Assembly: GCF_001879695.1 (NCBI RefSeq)
Contig: NZ_MNBL01000042.1
Location: forward strand, 1-64,000
DNA from: Nioella sediminis
Lineage (GTDB): Bacteria > Pseudomonadota > Alphaproteobacteria > Rhodobacterales > Rhodobacteraceae
DNA length: 64,000 nucleotides
Reading direction: 5' to 3'
Each line of letters begins with the position of its first letter. Positions within the stretch are counted from its first letter, which is position 1. Made by a program: the position numbers and the translations under genes. The notes below the pieces were generated by a model that worked only from the letters and a program-made list of their open reading frames with translations, did not search any database and was not told where the DNA came from. Positions 45,688 through 53,710 of the stretch are shown piece by piece.

Positions 45688-45742
45688 AAAAATCTTCGGG
45701 AAGATTTTTGCAGCACCAGAAGAATTTTCCTGAAAATTCTTC
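45688..45742. repeat. Two adjacent AT-rich palindromes after the aminotransferase gene
   Basis: First: AAAAATCTTC GG GAAGATTTTT at 45688-45709. Second: GAAGAATTTTC CT GAAAATTCTTC at 45719-45742, a perfect 11-bp stem. They start 2 nt after the stop and share the GAAGA/TCTTC core, so they are related. Probably a bidirectional terminator pair or REP-type repeat; the T-run behind the first stem is part of the stem. Confidence 0.72.
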
Positions 45743-45844
45743 CATGGCGCGGGGCTTGCCATCCGGCCCCCGCCTGCGCTAAAGCGCGCCGTCCCTGCCC
45801 GTCAGGGCCAAGTCTCCGCTACCTTGTCAAAACGGACCATATAC

Positions 45845-46468
45845 ATGACCCGCTCTTATCTGCCCGGCATTCTTGCCATGGCGGCCGTTGTCGTCGCCTC
45901 GAACATCCTCGTCCAGTTTCTCTTCGGCCAATGGCTGACCTGGGGGGCCTTCACCTACCCTGTCGCGTTCCTTGTCACCGACGTCATGAATCGCGTCTAT
46001 GGTGTTGATGCCGCTCGGAAAGTTGTGGTTTCCGGCTTTGTGGTCGGGGTTATCTGCTCTCTCATCGGCACGCAGATCATGGGGGAATTCGGCCCGCTCG
46101 TGACCCTGCGCATCGCCATTGGCTCCGGTCTTGCCTTCCTGACCGCGCAACTGCTTGATGTTGCTGTGTTTAATCGCCTGCGCGAGGGCGTGTGGTGGCG
46201 GGCGCCTTTAGCGTCTACGCTGATCGGATCGTCTGTGGATACAGCGTTATTTTTCTCTATCGCTTTCTCGGGGGCGTTAACCTTTATCGAGCCGGGCAAT
46301 GACGTGTCCTGGGCAGGGGAGGTTCTGCCGCTTCTGGGCGCCGGGCCGCAAGCGCCGCTTTGGGTGTCGCTGGCCGTGGCCGACTGGCTTGTCAAACTGT
46401 CGCTTGCTTTGGTGGCACTTGTCCCGTTCCGTGTGCTCACGGCGAAATTGACCGCACAGGTAGCATAA
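45845..46468 (+). CDS. VUT family (YhhQ-like) queuosine-precursor transporter, putative
   Basis: A 207-residue, six-span protein: LPGILAMAAVVVASNILVQFLFGQWLTWGAFTYPVAFLVTDVMNRVYG is the VUT/YhhQ signature. YhhQ imports queuosine precursors (preQ0/preQ1); role here is inferred from family. I looked for a preQ1 riboswitch upstream and found none. ATG 45845 is used; a TTG at 45824 is possible. Confidence 0.8.
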   Translation: MTRSYLPGILAMAAVVVASNILVQFLFGQWLTWGAFTYPVAFLVTDVMNRVYGVDAARKVVVSGFVVGVICSLIGTQIMGEFGPLVTLRIAIGSGLAFLTAQLLDVAVFNRLREGVWWRAPLASTLIGSSVDTALFFSIAFSGALTFIEPGNDVSWAGEVLPLLGAGPQAPLWVSLAVADWLVKLSLALVALVPFRVLTAKLTAQVA

Positions 46469-46537
46469 AAACTTTTGACAAACACAAAATCTATGGCACC
46501 CTCCTAGTACGAGTTCACAATCAGAAAGGAGGTGCCC

Positions 46538-46594
46538 ATGTCGAGAGAGATATTGGAGAAGTGCGTCGGGACAGTCTGGGAGGGACGCGGCTAG
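46538..46594 (+). CDS. 18-codon small ORF (leader peptide candidate)
   Basis: Begins ATG TCG AGA GAG and ends in TAG; the peptide is MSREILEKCVGTVWEGRG. The SD AAAGGAGGTG is nearly perfect and lies 3-4 nt before the ATG, the strongest RBS nearby. There is one Trp and no run of a single amino acid, so it does not look like a classical amino-acid attenuator. Too short for domain recognition; real translation is unproven. Confidence 0.42.
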   Translation: MSREILEKCVGTVWEGRG

Positions 46595-46665
46595 GCAGCC
46601 TTAGCTGCGCAATCCATCCCAGGTGGGCCTTGGTCTAACCGACCCCACCTCCTTAATTTCTCGGA

Positions 46666-46694
46666 AAGGGTCGCCCCCGTGGCGGCCCTTTTCT
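46666..46694 (+). terminator. Rho-independent terminator upstream of arfB
   Basis: AAGGGTCGCC CCCGT GGCGGCCCTT forms a 10-bp stem with one G-U pair and is followed by TTTTCTG. It separates the 18-codon ORF from the arfB leader and would end or attenuate transcription before arfB. Confidence 0.85.
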
Positions 46695-46717
46695 GTTAAC
46701 AAACAGGGGGGGGCGCC

Positions 46718-46780
46718 ATGCGTACACCCCCCGTGCACCCCCTGTACACCCCCCGTGCATACGGAAAGACGACATGCTGA
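46718..46780 (+). CDS. Pro-rich 20-codon upstream ORF overlapping arfB
   Basis: Starts ATG CGT ACA CCC CCC GTG CAC, peptide MRTPPVHPLYTPRAYGKTTC, stop TGA at 46778-46780. The arfB ATG (46774-46776) lies inside its last codons. Four prolines sit in the first 12 residues. A run of eight G (46706-46713) 4 nt before the ATG could act as SD or pair with the three C-runs of the ORF (46727-46732, 46738-46742, 46749-46754). The 16-mer GTACACCCCCCGTGCA occurs twice with a 22-nt period, so the repetition is at DNA/RNA level. Expression unproven. Confidence 0.45.
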   Translation: MRTPPVHPLYTPRAYGKTTC

Positions 46781-47190
46781 GGATCACCGACCAGATCACC
46801 ATCGCCGATTGGGAGATGACGGAACAGTTCACCCGCGCCTCCGGCCCCGGCGGGCAGAACGTGAACAAGGTGTCCACGGCGGTGGAACTGCGGTTCGAGG
46901 CGGAGCGGTCCCCGAACCTGCCCGACCCAGTGAAGCGGCGGCTGAAACGGCTGGCCGGTCAACGCTGGACCAAGGACGGCGCGGTGGTGATCTTCGTGCA
47001 GGACACGCGGAGCCAGGCAAGGAACCGGGAGATCGCGCGGGAGCGGCTGGCAGAGCTCATTGGGCGGGCAACGGTGGCGCCCAAGAAACGCCGCCCGACC
47101 CGGCCCACCAAGGGCAGCGTCGAGCGGCGCCTCAAGGCCAAGAAGGTACGGGGAGAGGTGAAGCGGTTAAGGGGGGAGACGGGGGAGTAG
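46774..47190 (+). CDS. arfB: Alternative ribosome-rescue factor ArfB (peptidyl-tRNA hydrolase)
   Basis: A 138-residue protein with the GGQ motif in RASGPGGQNVNKVSTAVELRF (Gly26-Gly27-Gln28) and a long basic C-terminal tail (KKRRPTRPTKGSVERRLKAKKVRGEVKRLR) that enters the empty mRNA channel. It releases peptides from stalled ribosomes with no stop codon. smpB lies 4 kb upstream, and the Pro-rich ORF's stop overlaps the arfB start codon, so translation may be coupled to it. SD GGAAAG lies 5 nt before the ATG. Confidence 0.94.
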   Translation: MLRITDQITIADWEMTEQFTRASGPGGQNVNKVSTAVELRFEAERSPNLPDPVKRRLKRLAGQRWTKDGAVVIFVQDTRSQARNREIARERLAELIGRATVAPKKRRPTRPTKGSVERRLKAKKVRGEVKRLRGETGE

Positions 47191-47288
47191 GGCGTGGGGC
47201 GGGCGCGCAATCTACAGGCAAGCAAATACATACTTCCACAGGAGCGAATGTTTCTATATTGTTCTCATCATATCCATCGGAGTGAGAG

Positions 47289-48320
47289 ATGAACGAAGAC
47301 CAGCCAGTGCAGCTTGTAGAAGACGAAACCACTGGAGACCGCTTTCTGGTTTACAGCACTAGTGCGGGATACAGGATAGACATCCAGTTCGATGGAGATA
47401 CTCTTTGGATGTCGCAAGCACAGATCGGTCAACTTTTCGGTCGTGACCGTACTTCTATAACCAAGCATATCAGCAACATACTTGAAGAAGGAGAGCTTGA
47501 CGAAGAGAGTTGTGTGCAAAAAGTTCACAAAACTCAGACTGGCAGACCGACTGCACTCTATAGTCTCGACATGGTGATTTCCGTCGGTTACCGGGTGTCA
47601 TCTGCTCAAGCAACCTTGTTTCGACGGTGGGCCACTGGGATACTAGTGCAGTATGCCAAAAAAGGCTTTGTCGTTGATAGCCCACGCCTTAAGGCGCCTG
47701 AGAACAATGACCGCCTTGCAGAACTTCGCGAAATTATACGCGACATCAGGTCCGATGAAGCCAACGTTTATCGAGAGTTGAAGCGCATTTGCGCAATGTG
47801 CCAAGACTATGACGGATCTAGCGAACAAGCGCGTAGTTTCTACCAGAGGACACAAGCTAAACTTGTGTACGCTGTTACATCGCATACACCAGCAGAGATT
47901 ATCTCTGATCGTGCGAACTCGGGTGAACCGAACATGGGTCTTCAAACTTGGCCCAATGAGAACATACGCAAACAAGATGTGACCGTTTCCAAGAACTATC
48001 TCGCGGAAGCGGAAATCAGGGAGCTGAATCGTCTAACAACGATACTTCTAGACATTTTTGAAGACCAAGCGGAGCTTGGACGGCTCATAGTGATGGCTGA
48101 TGCAGCTAGACTACTCGACAAACAGCTTGGCGATCTGGGGAGATCTGTGCTTCGCGATGGTGGACGTGTGAGTTCTACTGCGGCTAGGAAAAAAGCGCAC
48201 AATGAGTATGGCAAGTTTGACAAATCGCGCAAGCGAGAGCGCCAGCTCGAAGCTGACGAAAAAATCCAAATACTAGCTGAACAAGCTAGACGCCTGCCGC
48301 GAGAATCCAAAAAAAAATGA
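47289..48320 (+). CDS. RhuM-like virulence-family protein (accessory)
   Basis: A 343-residue protein of the RhuM family: VLVYSTSAGYRIDIQFDGDTLWMSQAQIGQLFGRDRTSITKHISNIL is its N-terminal signature, and YSLDMVISVGYRVSSAQATLFRRWAT follows; C-terminal part is helical and charged. Similar proteins occur in genomic islands and pathogenicity loci, with no proven activity; a distant link to phage antirepressor-like domains is plausible. Codon use and base composition are visibly more AT-rich than every neighbour, with AAA, AAT and GAT codons, so it was probably acquired by transfer between arfB and pncB. Confidence 0.82.
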   Translation: MNEDQPVQLVEDETTGDRFLVYSTSAGYRIDIQFDGDTLWMSQAQIGQLFGRDRTSITKHISNILEEGELDEESCVQKVHKTQTGRPTALYSLDMVISVGYRVSSAQATLFRRWATGILVQYAKKGFVVDSPRLKAPENNDRLAELREIIRDIRSDEANVYRELKRICAMCQDYDGSSEQARSFYQRTQAKLVYAVTSHTPAEIISDRANSGEPNMGLQTWPNENIRKQDVTVSKNYLAEAEIRELNRLTTILLDIFEDQAELGRLIVMADAARLLDKQLGDLGRSVLRDGGRVSSTAARKKAHNEYGKFDKSRKRERQLEADEKIQILAEQARRLPRESKKK

Positions 48321-48337
48321 ATTTATTCAGATACTAA

Positions 48338-48358
48338 GAGTCCTGCATGACAGGGCTC
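48338..48358 (+). terminator. Hairpin after the RhuM-like gene
   Basis: GAGTCCTG CATGA CAGGGCTC forms an 8-bp stem with one G-U pair, 18 nt after the stop, followed by CCTTTC. It may end transcription from both the RhuM-like gene and the convergent pncB. Confidence 0.55.
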
Positions 48359-48362
48359 CCTT

Positions 48363-49655
48363 TCAAACCACAACCTCCACCCGTTCCTGCTCACCCACCC
48401 CGAACACCCGTTTATACCGGGCGATCTCGTCTGCTGGCCCCATGGCCTTCTCGGGGTTGTCCGAGAGCTTCACCGTGGGCCGCCCGTTGGCTGCCACAGC
48501 TTTGCACACCAGCGAGAACGGCGCCAGCGCGTCATTGGGGACCAGCCCGCGGAAATCATTGGTCAGCAGCGTGCCCCAGCCAAACGAAACCCGCACGCGG
48601 CCGGCAAACTGCGCCTGAAGCTCCTCGATCTTTTCCACGTCCAGCCCGTCGGAGAAGATGACGAGTTTCTGGCGCGGGTCCTCGCCGCGCGACTTCCACC
48701 AGTCGATGGCGATCTCGGCCCCCGTCGCGGGGTCGCCTGAATCGATGCGGATGCCGGTCCAGCCCGCCAGCCAGTCGGGGGCGTTTTTCAGGAAGCCCTC
48801 GGTCCCGTAGGTGTCGGGCAGGATGATGCGCAGGTTGCCCGAATGCTCCTCATGCCAGTCGGCGAGCACGTCATAGGGTGCGCGGGCGAGGTCGGCGTCG
48901 GTTTCCGTCAGCGCGGCGTAGACCATGGGCAGTTCGTGGGCGTTGGTGCCGATGGCCTCGATATCGCGCTTCATGGCGATGAGGCAGTTGGAGGTGCCGA
49001 CGAATTTCTCTCCCAGCCCCTCCATCATCGCCTGCACGCACCAGTCCTGCCACAGGTAGGAATGGCGGCGGCGGGTGCCGAAATCGGCGATGCGTAGGTC
49101 GGGCAGGTGGCGCAGGCGTTCGACCTTCTGCCACAGATGAGTCATGGCGCGGGCGTAGAGCACCTGCAGCTCGAACTTGCCCATATGTTGCAGGACGGCG
49201 CGGCCGCGCAGTTCCATGAGCACGGCAAGCGCGGGGATTTCCCACAGCATGACCTCGGGCCAGTTGCCTTCGAAGGTCAGCTCGTACTGGCCGTCGCGTT
49301 TTTCGAGGTGATAGGCGGGCAGGCGCAGTTTCTCGAACCAGTCCATGAATTCGGGCGTGAACATCTGACGCTTGCCGTAGAACATGTTGCCGCGCATCCA
49401 GGTGCTTTCGCCTCGGGCAAGGGAGAGCGAGCGGATGTGGTCAAGCTGTTCGCGCAGCTCGCCCTCGTCGATGAGGTTGGCCAGCGGGATGCGCGTGGTG
49501 CGGTTGATGAGGCTGAAGGTCACCTGCGTGTCGGGTTTGTTGCGGAAGACCGACTGGCACATCAGCAGTTTGTAGAAATCCGTGTCGATGAGCGAGCGGA
49601 CGATCGGGTCGATCTTCCACTTGTGGTTATAGACGCGAGTGGCGATGTCGACCAT
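48363..49655 (-). CDS. pncB: Nicotinate phosphoribosyltransferase
   Basis: A 430-residue type II PRTase-fold enzyme: [21 protein letters not shown], then [23 protein letters not shown] and [25 protein letters not shown]; the loop [18 protein letters not shown] lies in the phosphate-binding half. It makes nicotinate mononucleotide from nicotinate and PRPP for NAD salvage. It converges with the RhuM-like gene and diverges from the RNA methyltransferase gene with 101 nt between starts. Confidence 0.94.
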   Translation of the reverse strand: MVDIATRVYNHKWKIDPIVRSLIDTDFYKLLMCQSVFRNKPDTQVTFSLINRTTRIPLANLIDEGELREQLDHIRSLSLARGESTWMRGNMFYGKRQMFTPEFMDWFEKLRLPAYHLEKRDGQYELTFEGNWPEVMLWEIPALAVLMELRGRAVLQHMGKFELQVLYARAMTHLWQKVERLRHLPDLRIADFGTRRRHSYLWQDWCVQAMMEGLGEKFVGTSNCLIAMKRDIEAIGTNAHELPMVYAALTETDADLARAPYDVLADWHEEHSGNLRIILPDTYGTEGFLKNAPDWLAGWTGIRIDSGDPATGAEIAIDWWKSRGEDPRQKLVIFSDGLDVEKIEELQAQFAGRVRVSFGWGTLLTNDFRGLVPNDALAPFSLVCKAVAANGRPTVKLSDNPEKAMGPADEIARYKRVFGVGEQERVEVVV

Positions 49656-49756
49656 TTTTCAAACTCCTGTGCGCATGGGCCGTTAGAGCAAAGCAGACAG
49701 GGGGAGGGCAAGGATTTCCCTCGCCTGTTTGCCGGAAAGGGGCTAGGCACGCCGGT

Positions 49757-50866
49757 ATGAGCGACATGTTTGACATCTTCCTTGTGGCCCCGCCGGGACT
49801 TGAGGGCACTCTGGCAGAGGAAGCGCGCGAGGCGGGGTTCTCTGGCGTCCAAGCGGTGCCGGGCGGGGTCGAGACGCGGGGCGATTGGCCCGAGGTCTGG
49901 CGCGCGAACCTGTGCCTGCGGGGGCCGGCGCGGGTGCTGGTGCGGGTGGCGGAGTTTCGGGCGATGCATCTGGCGCAGCTCGACAAGCGGGCGCGCAAGG
50001 TGGATTGGGCGACGGTGCTGCGGGCGGACCGGCCCGTGAAGGTGGAGGCCACCTGCCGCAAGTCGAAGATCTACCATGCCAAGGCCGCCGTGCAGCGGGT
50101 GTCGCGCGCCATCAATGAAACGCTCGGTTGCCCGATCAGCGACAAGGCCGAGATCGTGGTAAAGGTCCGCATTGACGATGACCTGTGCACCATCAGCCTC
50201 GATACGACCGGCGAGGCGTTGCACAAACGTGGGCACAAGCCCGCCATGGGCAAGGCCCCGATGCGGGAGAATCTGGCGGCGCTGTTTCTGCGGCAATGCG
50301 GGTTTGACGGGTCGGAACCGGTGGTCGATCCGATGTGCGGCTCGGGGACCTTTCCGATTGAGGCGGCAGAGATTGCGGCAGGGCTTTATCCCGGCCGATC
50401 GCGGGGCTTTGCCTTCGAGGGACTGGCGGGGTTCGATCCGGGGGCCTTCGACGCGATGAAGGACGGGGCCAGAGTGGCCACGCCGCAGGCCCGGTTCTAC
50501 GGCTATGACCGGGATGCGGGCGCGGTGAAGAACGCAGGCGAGAACGCGGACCGGGCAGGCGTCGGCGCCTTTTGCCAGTTCGCCCGGCAGGCGGTCAGCG
50601 ATCTGGAACCGCCCGAGGGGCCGCCGGGTCTGGTCATCGTCAACCCGCCCTATGGCGAGAGGATCGGCAACCGGAAGCTCCTGTTTTCCGTCTATGGCGC
50701 GCTTGGCAAGACCTTGATGGACCGCTTCAGCGGATGGCGCGTGGGGCTGGTGAGCAGCGATGGCGGGCTGGCAAAGGCGACCGGGCTGCCCTGGCTGCCG
50801 ACTGAGGCCCCGGTGGCCCATGGCGGGCTGAAGGTGACGCTGTGGCGGACGGGGCCTCTGGCCTGA
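49757..50866 (+). CDS. THUMP-domain RNA methyltransferase (RlmL-N/TrmN family)
   Basis: A 369-residue protein: N-terminal THUMP region (about 1-160, with VKVEATCRKSKIYHAKAAVQRVSRAI and VVKVRIDDDLCTISLDTTG) and a Rossmann methyltransferase with SAM motif VVDPMCGSGTFPIEAAEIA and catalytic NPPYGER (Asn296). NPPY methyltransferases make m2G in 23S rRNA (RlmL, RlmKL N-part) or tRNA; the exact target here is unknown. Class I RlmK-type domain is absent. Confidence 0.88.
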   Translation: MSDMFDIFLVAPPGLEGTLAEEAREAGFSGVQAVPGGVETRGDWPEVWRANLCLRGPARVLVRVAEFRAMHLAQLDKRARKVDWATVLRADRPVKVEATCRKSKIYHAKAAVQRVSRAINETLGCPISDKAEIVVKVRIDDDLCTISLDTTGEALHKRGHKPAMGKAPMRENLAALFLRQCGFDGSEPVVDPMCGSGTFPIEAAEIAAGLYPGRSRGFAFEGLAGFDPGAFDAMKDGARVATPQARFYGYDRDAGAVKNAGENADRAGVGAFCQFARQAVSDLEPPEGPPGLVIVNPPYGERIGNRKLLFSVYGALGKTLMDRFSGWRVGLVSSDGGLAKATGLPWLPTEAPVAHGGLKVTLWRTGPLA

Positions 50867-50893
50867 ACACCTGCCCGCCCTGCCCTCGCGGCC

Positions 50894-51055
50894 ATGGCCC
50901 AAGAGAAACCCCATCTGCCGACCAAGATCTGCGCCACCTGCGGGCGCCCATTTGCGTGGCGGATGAAATGGTCGAAGGTGTGGGACGGGGTGATCTGCTG
51001 CCCAGATCGGTGCCCGGAAGACGCGCGCCGGTTGCGGATCTTGCCCCGCCGGTGA
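50894..51055 (+). CDS. DUF2256 small zinc-finger-like protein
   Basis: A 53-residue protein: KICATCGRPFAWRMKWSKVWDGVICCPDRCPEDAR. Two Cys pairs (CATC and CCPDRC) plus the CGRPFxWRxKW motif are the DUF2256 signature. Its role is unknown. It starts 28 nt after the RNA-methyltransferase stop, in the same direction, and is too short for most gene calls. Confidence 0.88.
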   Translation: MAQEKPHLPTKICATCGRPFAWRMKWSKVWDGVICCPDRCPEDARRLRILPRR

Positions 51056-51106
51056 CGAGCGCTGATTCGCGCCGCCTTCGGTTGCAGGTTTTCTGGCATA
51101 GTTGGC

Positions 51107-51955
51107 ATGACATCCTTGGTGACAAGATCATATTTGGAGTGGAGCTACGGGAGACCGGATGTGCCGATTGTCAAAGCGAAGAACCCGGTTGACGCCTATC
51201 GCGCATGGGCGTCGGCGTCCGATGTCAGTGAGTTGAGCGGCCGCGCCCATCGGAGCTACCTGACGGAGTTCGTTTCCGAACGTATCCTCGCGGCGGTGAA
51301 GATGCGCGAAGAGGCTTCGCTTCTGGATGTCGGGTGCGGTGACGGGACATTGCTGATCATGGCGCGCCGATCCGGTGCCCGTGGTCGTCTGGCCGGTGTG
51401 TTGCCTTCGCCTGAAGAGGTCGACCGGGTGCGGCACCGTCTGGACAGCGAACATCCGGGCTGTTCGATTGCGGTGACACAAGGTCTTGCCGACGCGCTGC
51501 CCGTCCCGGATGGCTCGGTCGACTGCCTTGTCTGCAATGGGGTCCTGCATATCGTGGGGTCGGATGATGAAAGCGTGGGCAAGGCCATCGCGGAGATCGC
51601 CCGCGTGACTGTCGCGGGCGGGACGATCTATATCGGTGAGGTGCCGGACCGAGACGAATTCGCCGGAGAGGATTATGGTTCCTCCCTGCTGGATTACCTG
51701 CGCGGCGTGTATCGCCACCAGGGCTTTGGACATCTGTTGAAAGCCCTGCGCAAACTGATGGCGTCCGTCCTTGGGTCGAGACCGTTCGTTTATGGAGTGT
51801 ATTCGTGCTATTTCAGCCCCCCGGAGACATTCACCAAGCTCCTGGAACGGCACGGCATTCAGGTTGAAAGCCACGCAAGGCATCAAGTCCTGAAACGAAA
51901 GGGCCGCGTCGTCGATAGCCCCAGCCGGTGGAACTATCTGTGTCGGAAGGCCTGA
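51107..51955 (+). CDS. Class I SAM-dependent methyltransferase, unknown substrate
   Basis: A 282-residue methyltransferase: motif I LLDVGCGDGTLLIMARRSG (residues about 72-90), motif II/III ADALPVPDGSVDCLVCNGVLHIVGSDD and YIGEVPDR as the later strand, the layout of methyltransferase_11/UbiE-like proteins. The C-terminal third has FYKLLE-type helices and a basic tail (RHQVLKRKGRVV). Substrate unknown. RBS before the ATG is weak, so the start could be further inside. Confidence 0.82.
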   Translation: MTSLVTRSYLEWSYGRPDVPIVKAKNPVDAYRAWASASDVSELSGRAHRSYLTEFVSERILAAVKMREEASLLDVGCGDGTLLIMARRSGARGRLAGVLPSPEEVDRVRHRLDSEHPGCSIAVTQGLADALPVPDGSVDCLVCNGVLHIVGSDDESVGKAIAEIARVTVAGGTIYIGEVPDRDEFAGEDYGSSLLDYLRGVYRHQGFGHLLKALRKLMASVLGSRPFVYGVYSCYFSPPETFTKLLERHGIQVESHARHQVLKRKGRVVDSPSRWNYLCRKA

Positions 51956-52282
51956 ACACTGGCCAATTTGCCGTCGCTTAGCGCGCCGGGGCGTGGTGGG
52001 CGCGCGAGTCCGCAGAATAACGCCTCGGTCTGCCGAGTTGCCCAGGTTGCAGGCGAAGGAACAAATCCGCGACAGACTGCAGGCGGAGAGGACTGAACTG
52101 ACGGAACCGCCTTGGAGGATCAAGTTGACCGCGCAGGTTCGCTTGAGGCCAGCGCCCGCGTTCCTGAACTCTCTGGCGTGATAGTCCCTCTGAAGCGATG
52201 AGTTCGAGACGCACTGGATACTTGCCAACTGCCATCGACCATGGGAGCCTCATTCATCGGATCGGTCGGTGGGAGAGCAGCG
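51956..52282. other. Intergenic stretch without a recognisable gene
   Basis: About 325 nt between the methyltransferase stop and the M20 amidohydrolase. Open frames on both strands show no domain pattern. It contains a promoter-sized AT-poor tract and could be a decayed gene boundary. I see no mobile-element ends. Confidence 0.5.
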
Positions 52283-53710
52283 ATGCAGAATTCAAACGTT
52301 ATCTGGGAAAAGGTGGATCAGCACAAGGAAGACCTGATTACACTGTCGGATCGTGTCTTTGACATGCCGGAAACCCTATACAACGAGTACCGGTCCGTTG
52401 CTGAACACAAGGCGATGCTTGCACAGAAGGGCTTTCGGATAACCGAAAACGCTGCTGGAATCCCGACGGCTGTTACGGGCGAGGCCGGTGAAGAAGGACC
52501 GGTCATCGCGATACTCGGCGAGTTCGATGCGCTGCCTTACCTCAGCCAAGAGCCCGGTGTTGCGGAACCACGACCTCAGGAAGCCGGCGGAAACGGCCAT
52601 GGCTGTGGACATAACCTGTTGGGCGCTGCCGCCCTGCTTGCCGCGACGGCCGTTAAGGACTGGATAGAGGATAACGGAATCAAGGCACGGGTCCGCTATT
52701 ATGGATGCCCGGCGGAAGAGGGCGGTGCGGCCAAGGCCTTCATGGTGCGTGACGGGCTGTTCGACGATGTCGATGCGGCGATATCCTGGCACCCGGCCAC
52801 GTTTACCGCCGTGAACAGGGCAAACTCGCTGGCCAACACCCGGATCGACTTCACCTTCCACGGAAAGGCAGCACATGCCGCAGGCGCACCCGAACTGGGC
52901 CGCAGCGCGCTGGACGCCGTGGAACTGATGAATGTCGGCATCAATTACATGCGCGAACACATGCCCGACGATGCGCGCGTTCACTATGCCTATCTCGACG
53001 CAGGCGGGGTTGCGCCAAATGTGGTGCAGCACCGGGCAACCGTTCGGCAACTGGTCCGCGCCTCGGACCTGCCCGGGCTTCGGTCGCTGATCGAGCGGGT
53101 CAAGAAGATCGCCGAAGGCGCCGCCCTGATGACCGAGACTCGCGTCGAATCCCGCGTCTTCACCGGGGTATCGAACCTGATCGGCAACCGGCCTCTGGAG
53201 GAGGCCATGCAGGTGGAGATGGAGCGTCTCGGCCCTGTCGCCTTTGACGAGGATGACGCGGCTTTCGCCCGAGATATACAACAGACGCTGACGGCGGACG
53301 ATATCGCGGTGTCCTTCCGGCGCGTTGGCATGCCGGCACCGGACGAAAGCCTAGCCCTTTGCGATTTCGTGGCGCCGCTGGACCTCAAAGGTGAGGGCGG
53401 CGAGGGATCTACGGATGTCGGGGATGTCAGCTGGACCGTACCCACGGTTCAGGCCCGCGTGGCAACCTGCGCGGTCGGCACGCCGTTTCACACCTGGCAA
53501 ACGGTTGCGCAAGGAAAGGCTCCGGCTGCGCATAAGGGTATGGTCTATGCCGCCAAGGTCATGGCGGCCACGGCCAAACGGGTGATCGAGGATCCTGCCC
53601 TGCTTGCAAGGGCAAAGGACCTGCACGCAGCCCATCTGAAGAAGACGCCCTATGTTTGCCCGCTTCCCGATGGGGTCGAACCGCCGATCGTGCCAAGGCC
53701 CGCCTCATGA
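52283..53710 (+). CDS. M20-family amidohydrolase (AbgB-like)
   Basis: A 475-residue zinc hydrolase: HKEDLITLSDRVFDMPETLYNEYRSVAEHKAML, metal-binding GNGHGCGHNLLGAAALLAATAVKDW, catalytic EEGGAAKAFM and SWHPATF, then the dimerisation lid (NTRIDFTFHGKAAHAAGAPELGRSALDAVELM). Family members remove the amide from N-acyl or p-aminobenzoyl-glutamate compounds. Its stop overlaps the deacylase start by 4 nt (ATGA), so they form an operon. The convergent operon encodes a peptide-type ABC importer, which suggests it hydrolyses an imported amide. Confidence 0.87.
   Translation: MQNSNVIWEKVDQHKEDLITLSDRVFDMPETLYNEYRSVAEHKAMLAQKGFRITENAAGIPTAVTGEAGEEGPVIAILGEFDALPYLSQEPGVAEPRPQEAGGNGHGCGHNLLGAAALLAATAVKDWIEDNGIKARVRYYGCPAEEGGAAKAFMVRDGLFDDVDAAISWHPATFTAVNRANSLANTRIDFTFHGKAAHAAGAPELGRSALDAVELMNVGINYMREHMPDDARVHYAYLDAGGVAPNVVQHRATVRQLVRASDLPGLRSLIERVKKIAEGAALMTETRVESRVFTGVSNLIGNRPLEEAMQVEMERLGPVAFDEDDAAFARDIQQTLTADDIAVSFRRVGMPAPDESLALCDFVAPLDLKGEGGEGSTDVGDVSWTVPTVQARVATCAVGTPFHTWQTVAQGKAPAAHKGMVYAAKVMAATAKRVIEDPALLARAKDLHAAHLKKTPYVCPLPDGVEPPIVPRPAS

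Larger units (their letters stand above)
46495..46694 (+). ncRNA. Putative structured leader/small RNA containing an 18-codon ORF
   Basis: A stretch with competing structures. GGCACC-C-TCCT (46495-46505) can pair with AGGAGGTGCC (46527-46536), hiding the SD of the small ORF at 46538. Alternatively the same SD (AAGGAGGTG, 46526-46534) can pair perfectly with CACCTCCTT at 46646-46654, whose 5' part also forms a hairpin with AGGTGGG (46621-46627). A further stem GCGGCTA/TAGCTGC lies inside the ORF's end. A Rho-independent terminator ends it. TTGACA at 46475-46480 could be a -35, but no -10 at normal spacing is convincing. Expression is not shown by sequence. Confidence 0.5.

Noticed and set aside
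45743-45844. preQ1 riboswitch upstream of the VUT transporter
   Set aside because: No preQ1-I or preQ1-II core could be drawn; only a short CCCTG/CAGGG hairpin is present.
46538-46594. Classical amino-acid attenuator leader peptide
   Set aside because: No run of a single regulatory amino acid; one Trp only; downstream gene is not biosynthetic.
46721-46759. CRISPR or iteron reading of the repeated GTACACCCCCCGTGCA
   Set aside because: Only two copies with a 22-nt period and no spacer structure; better explained as part of the uORF and RNA pairing.
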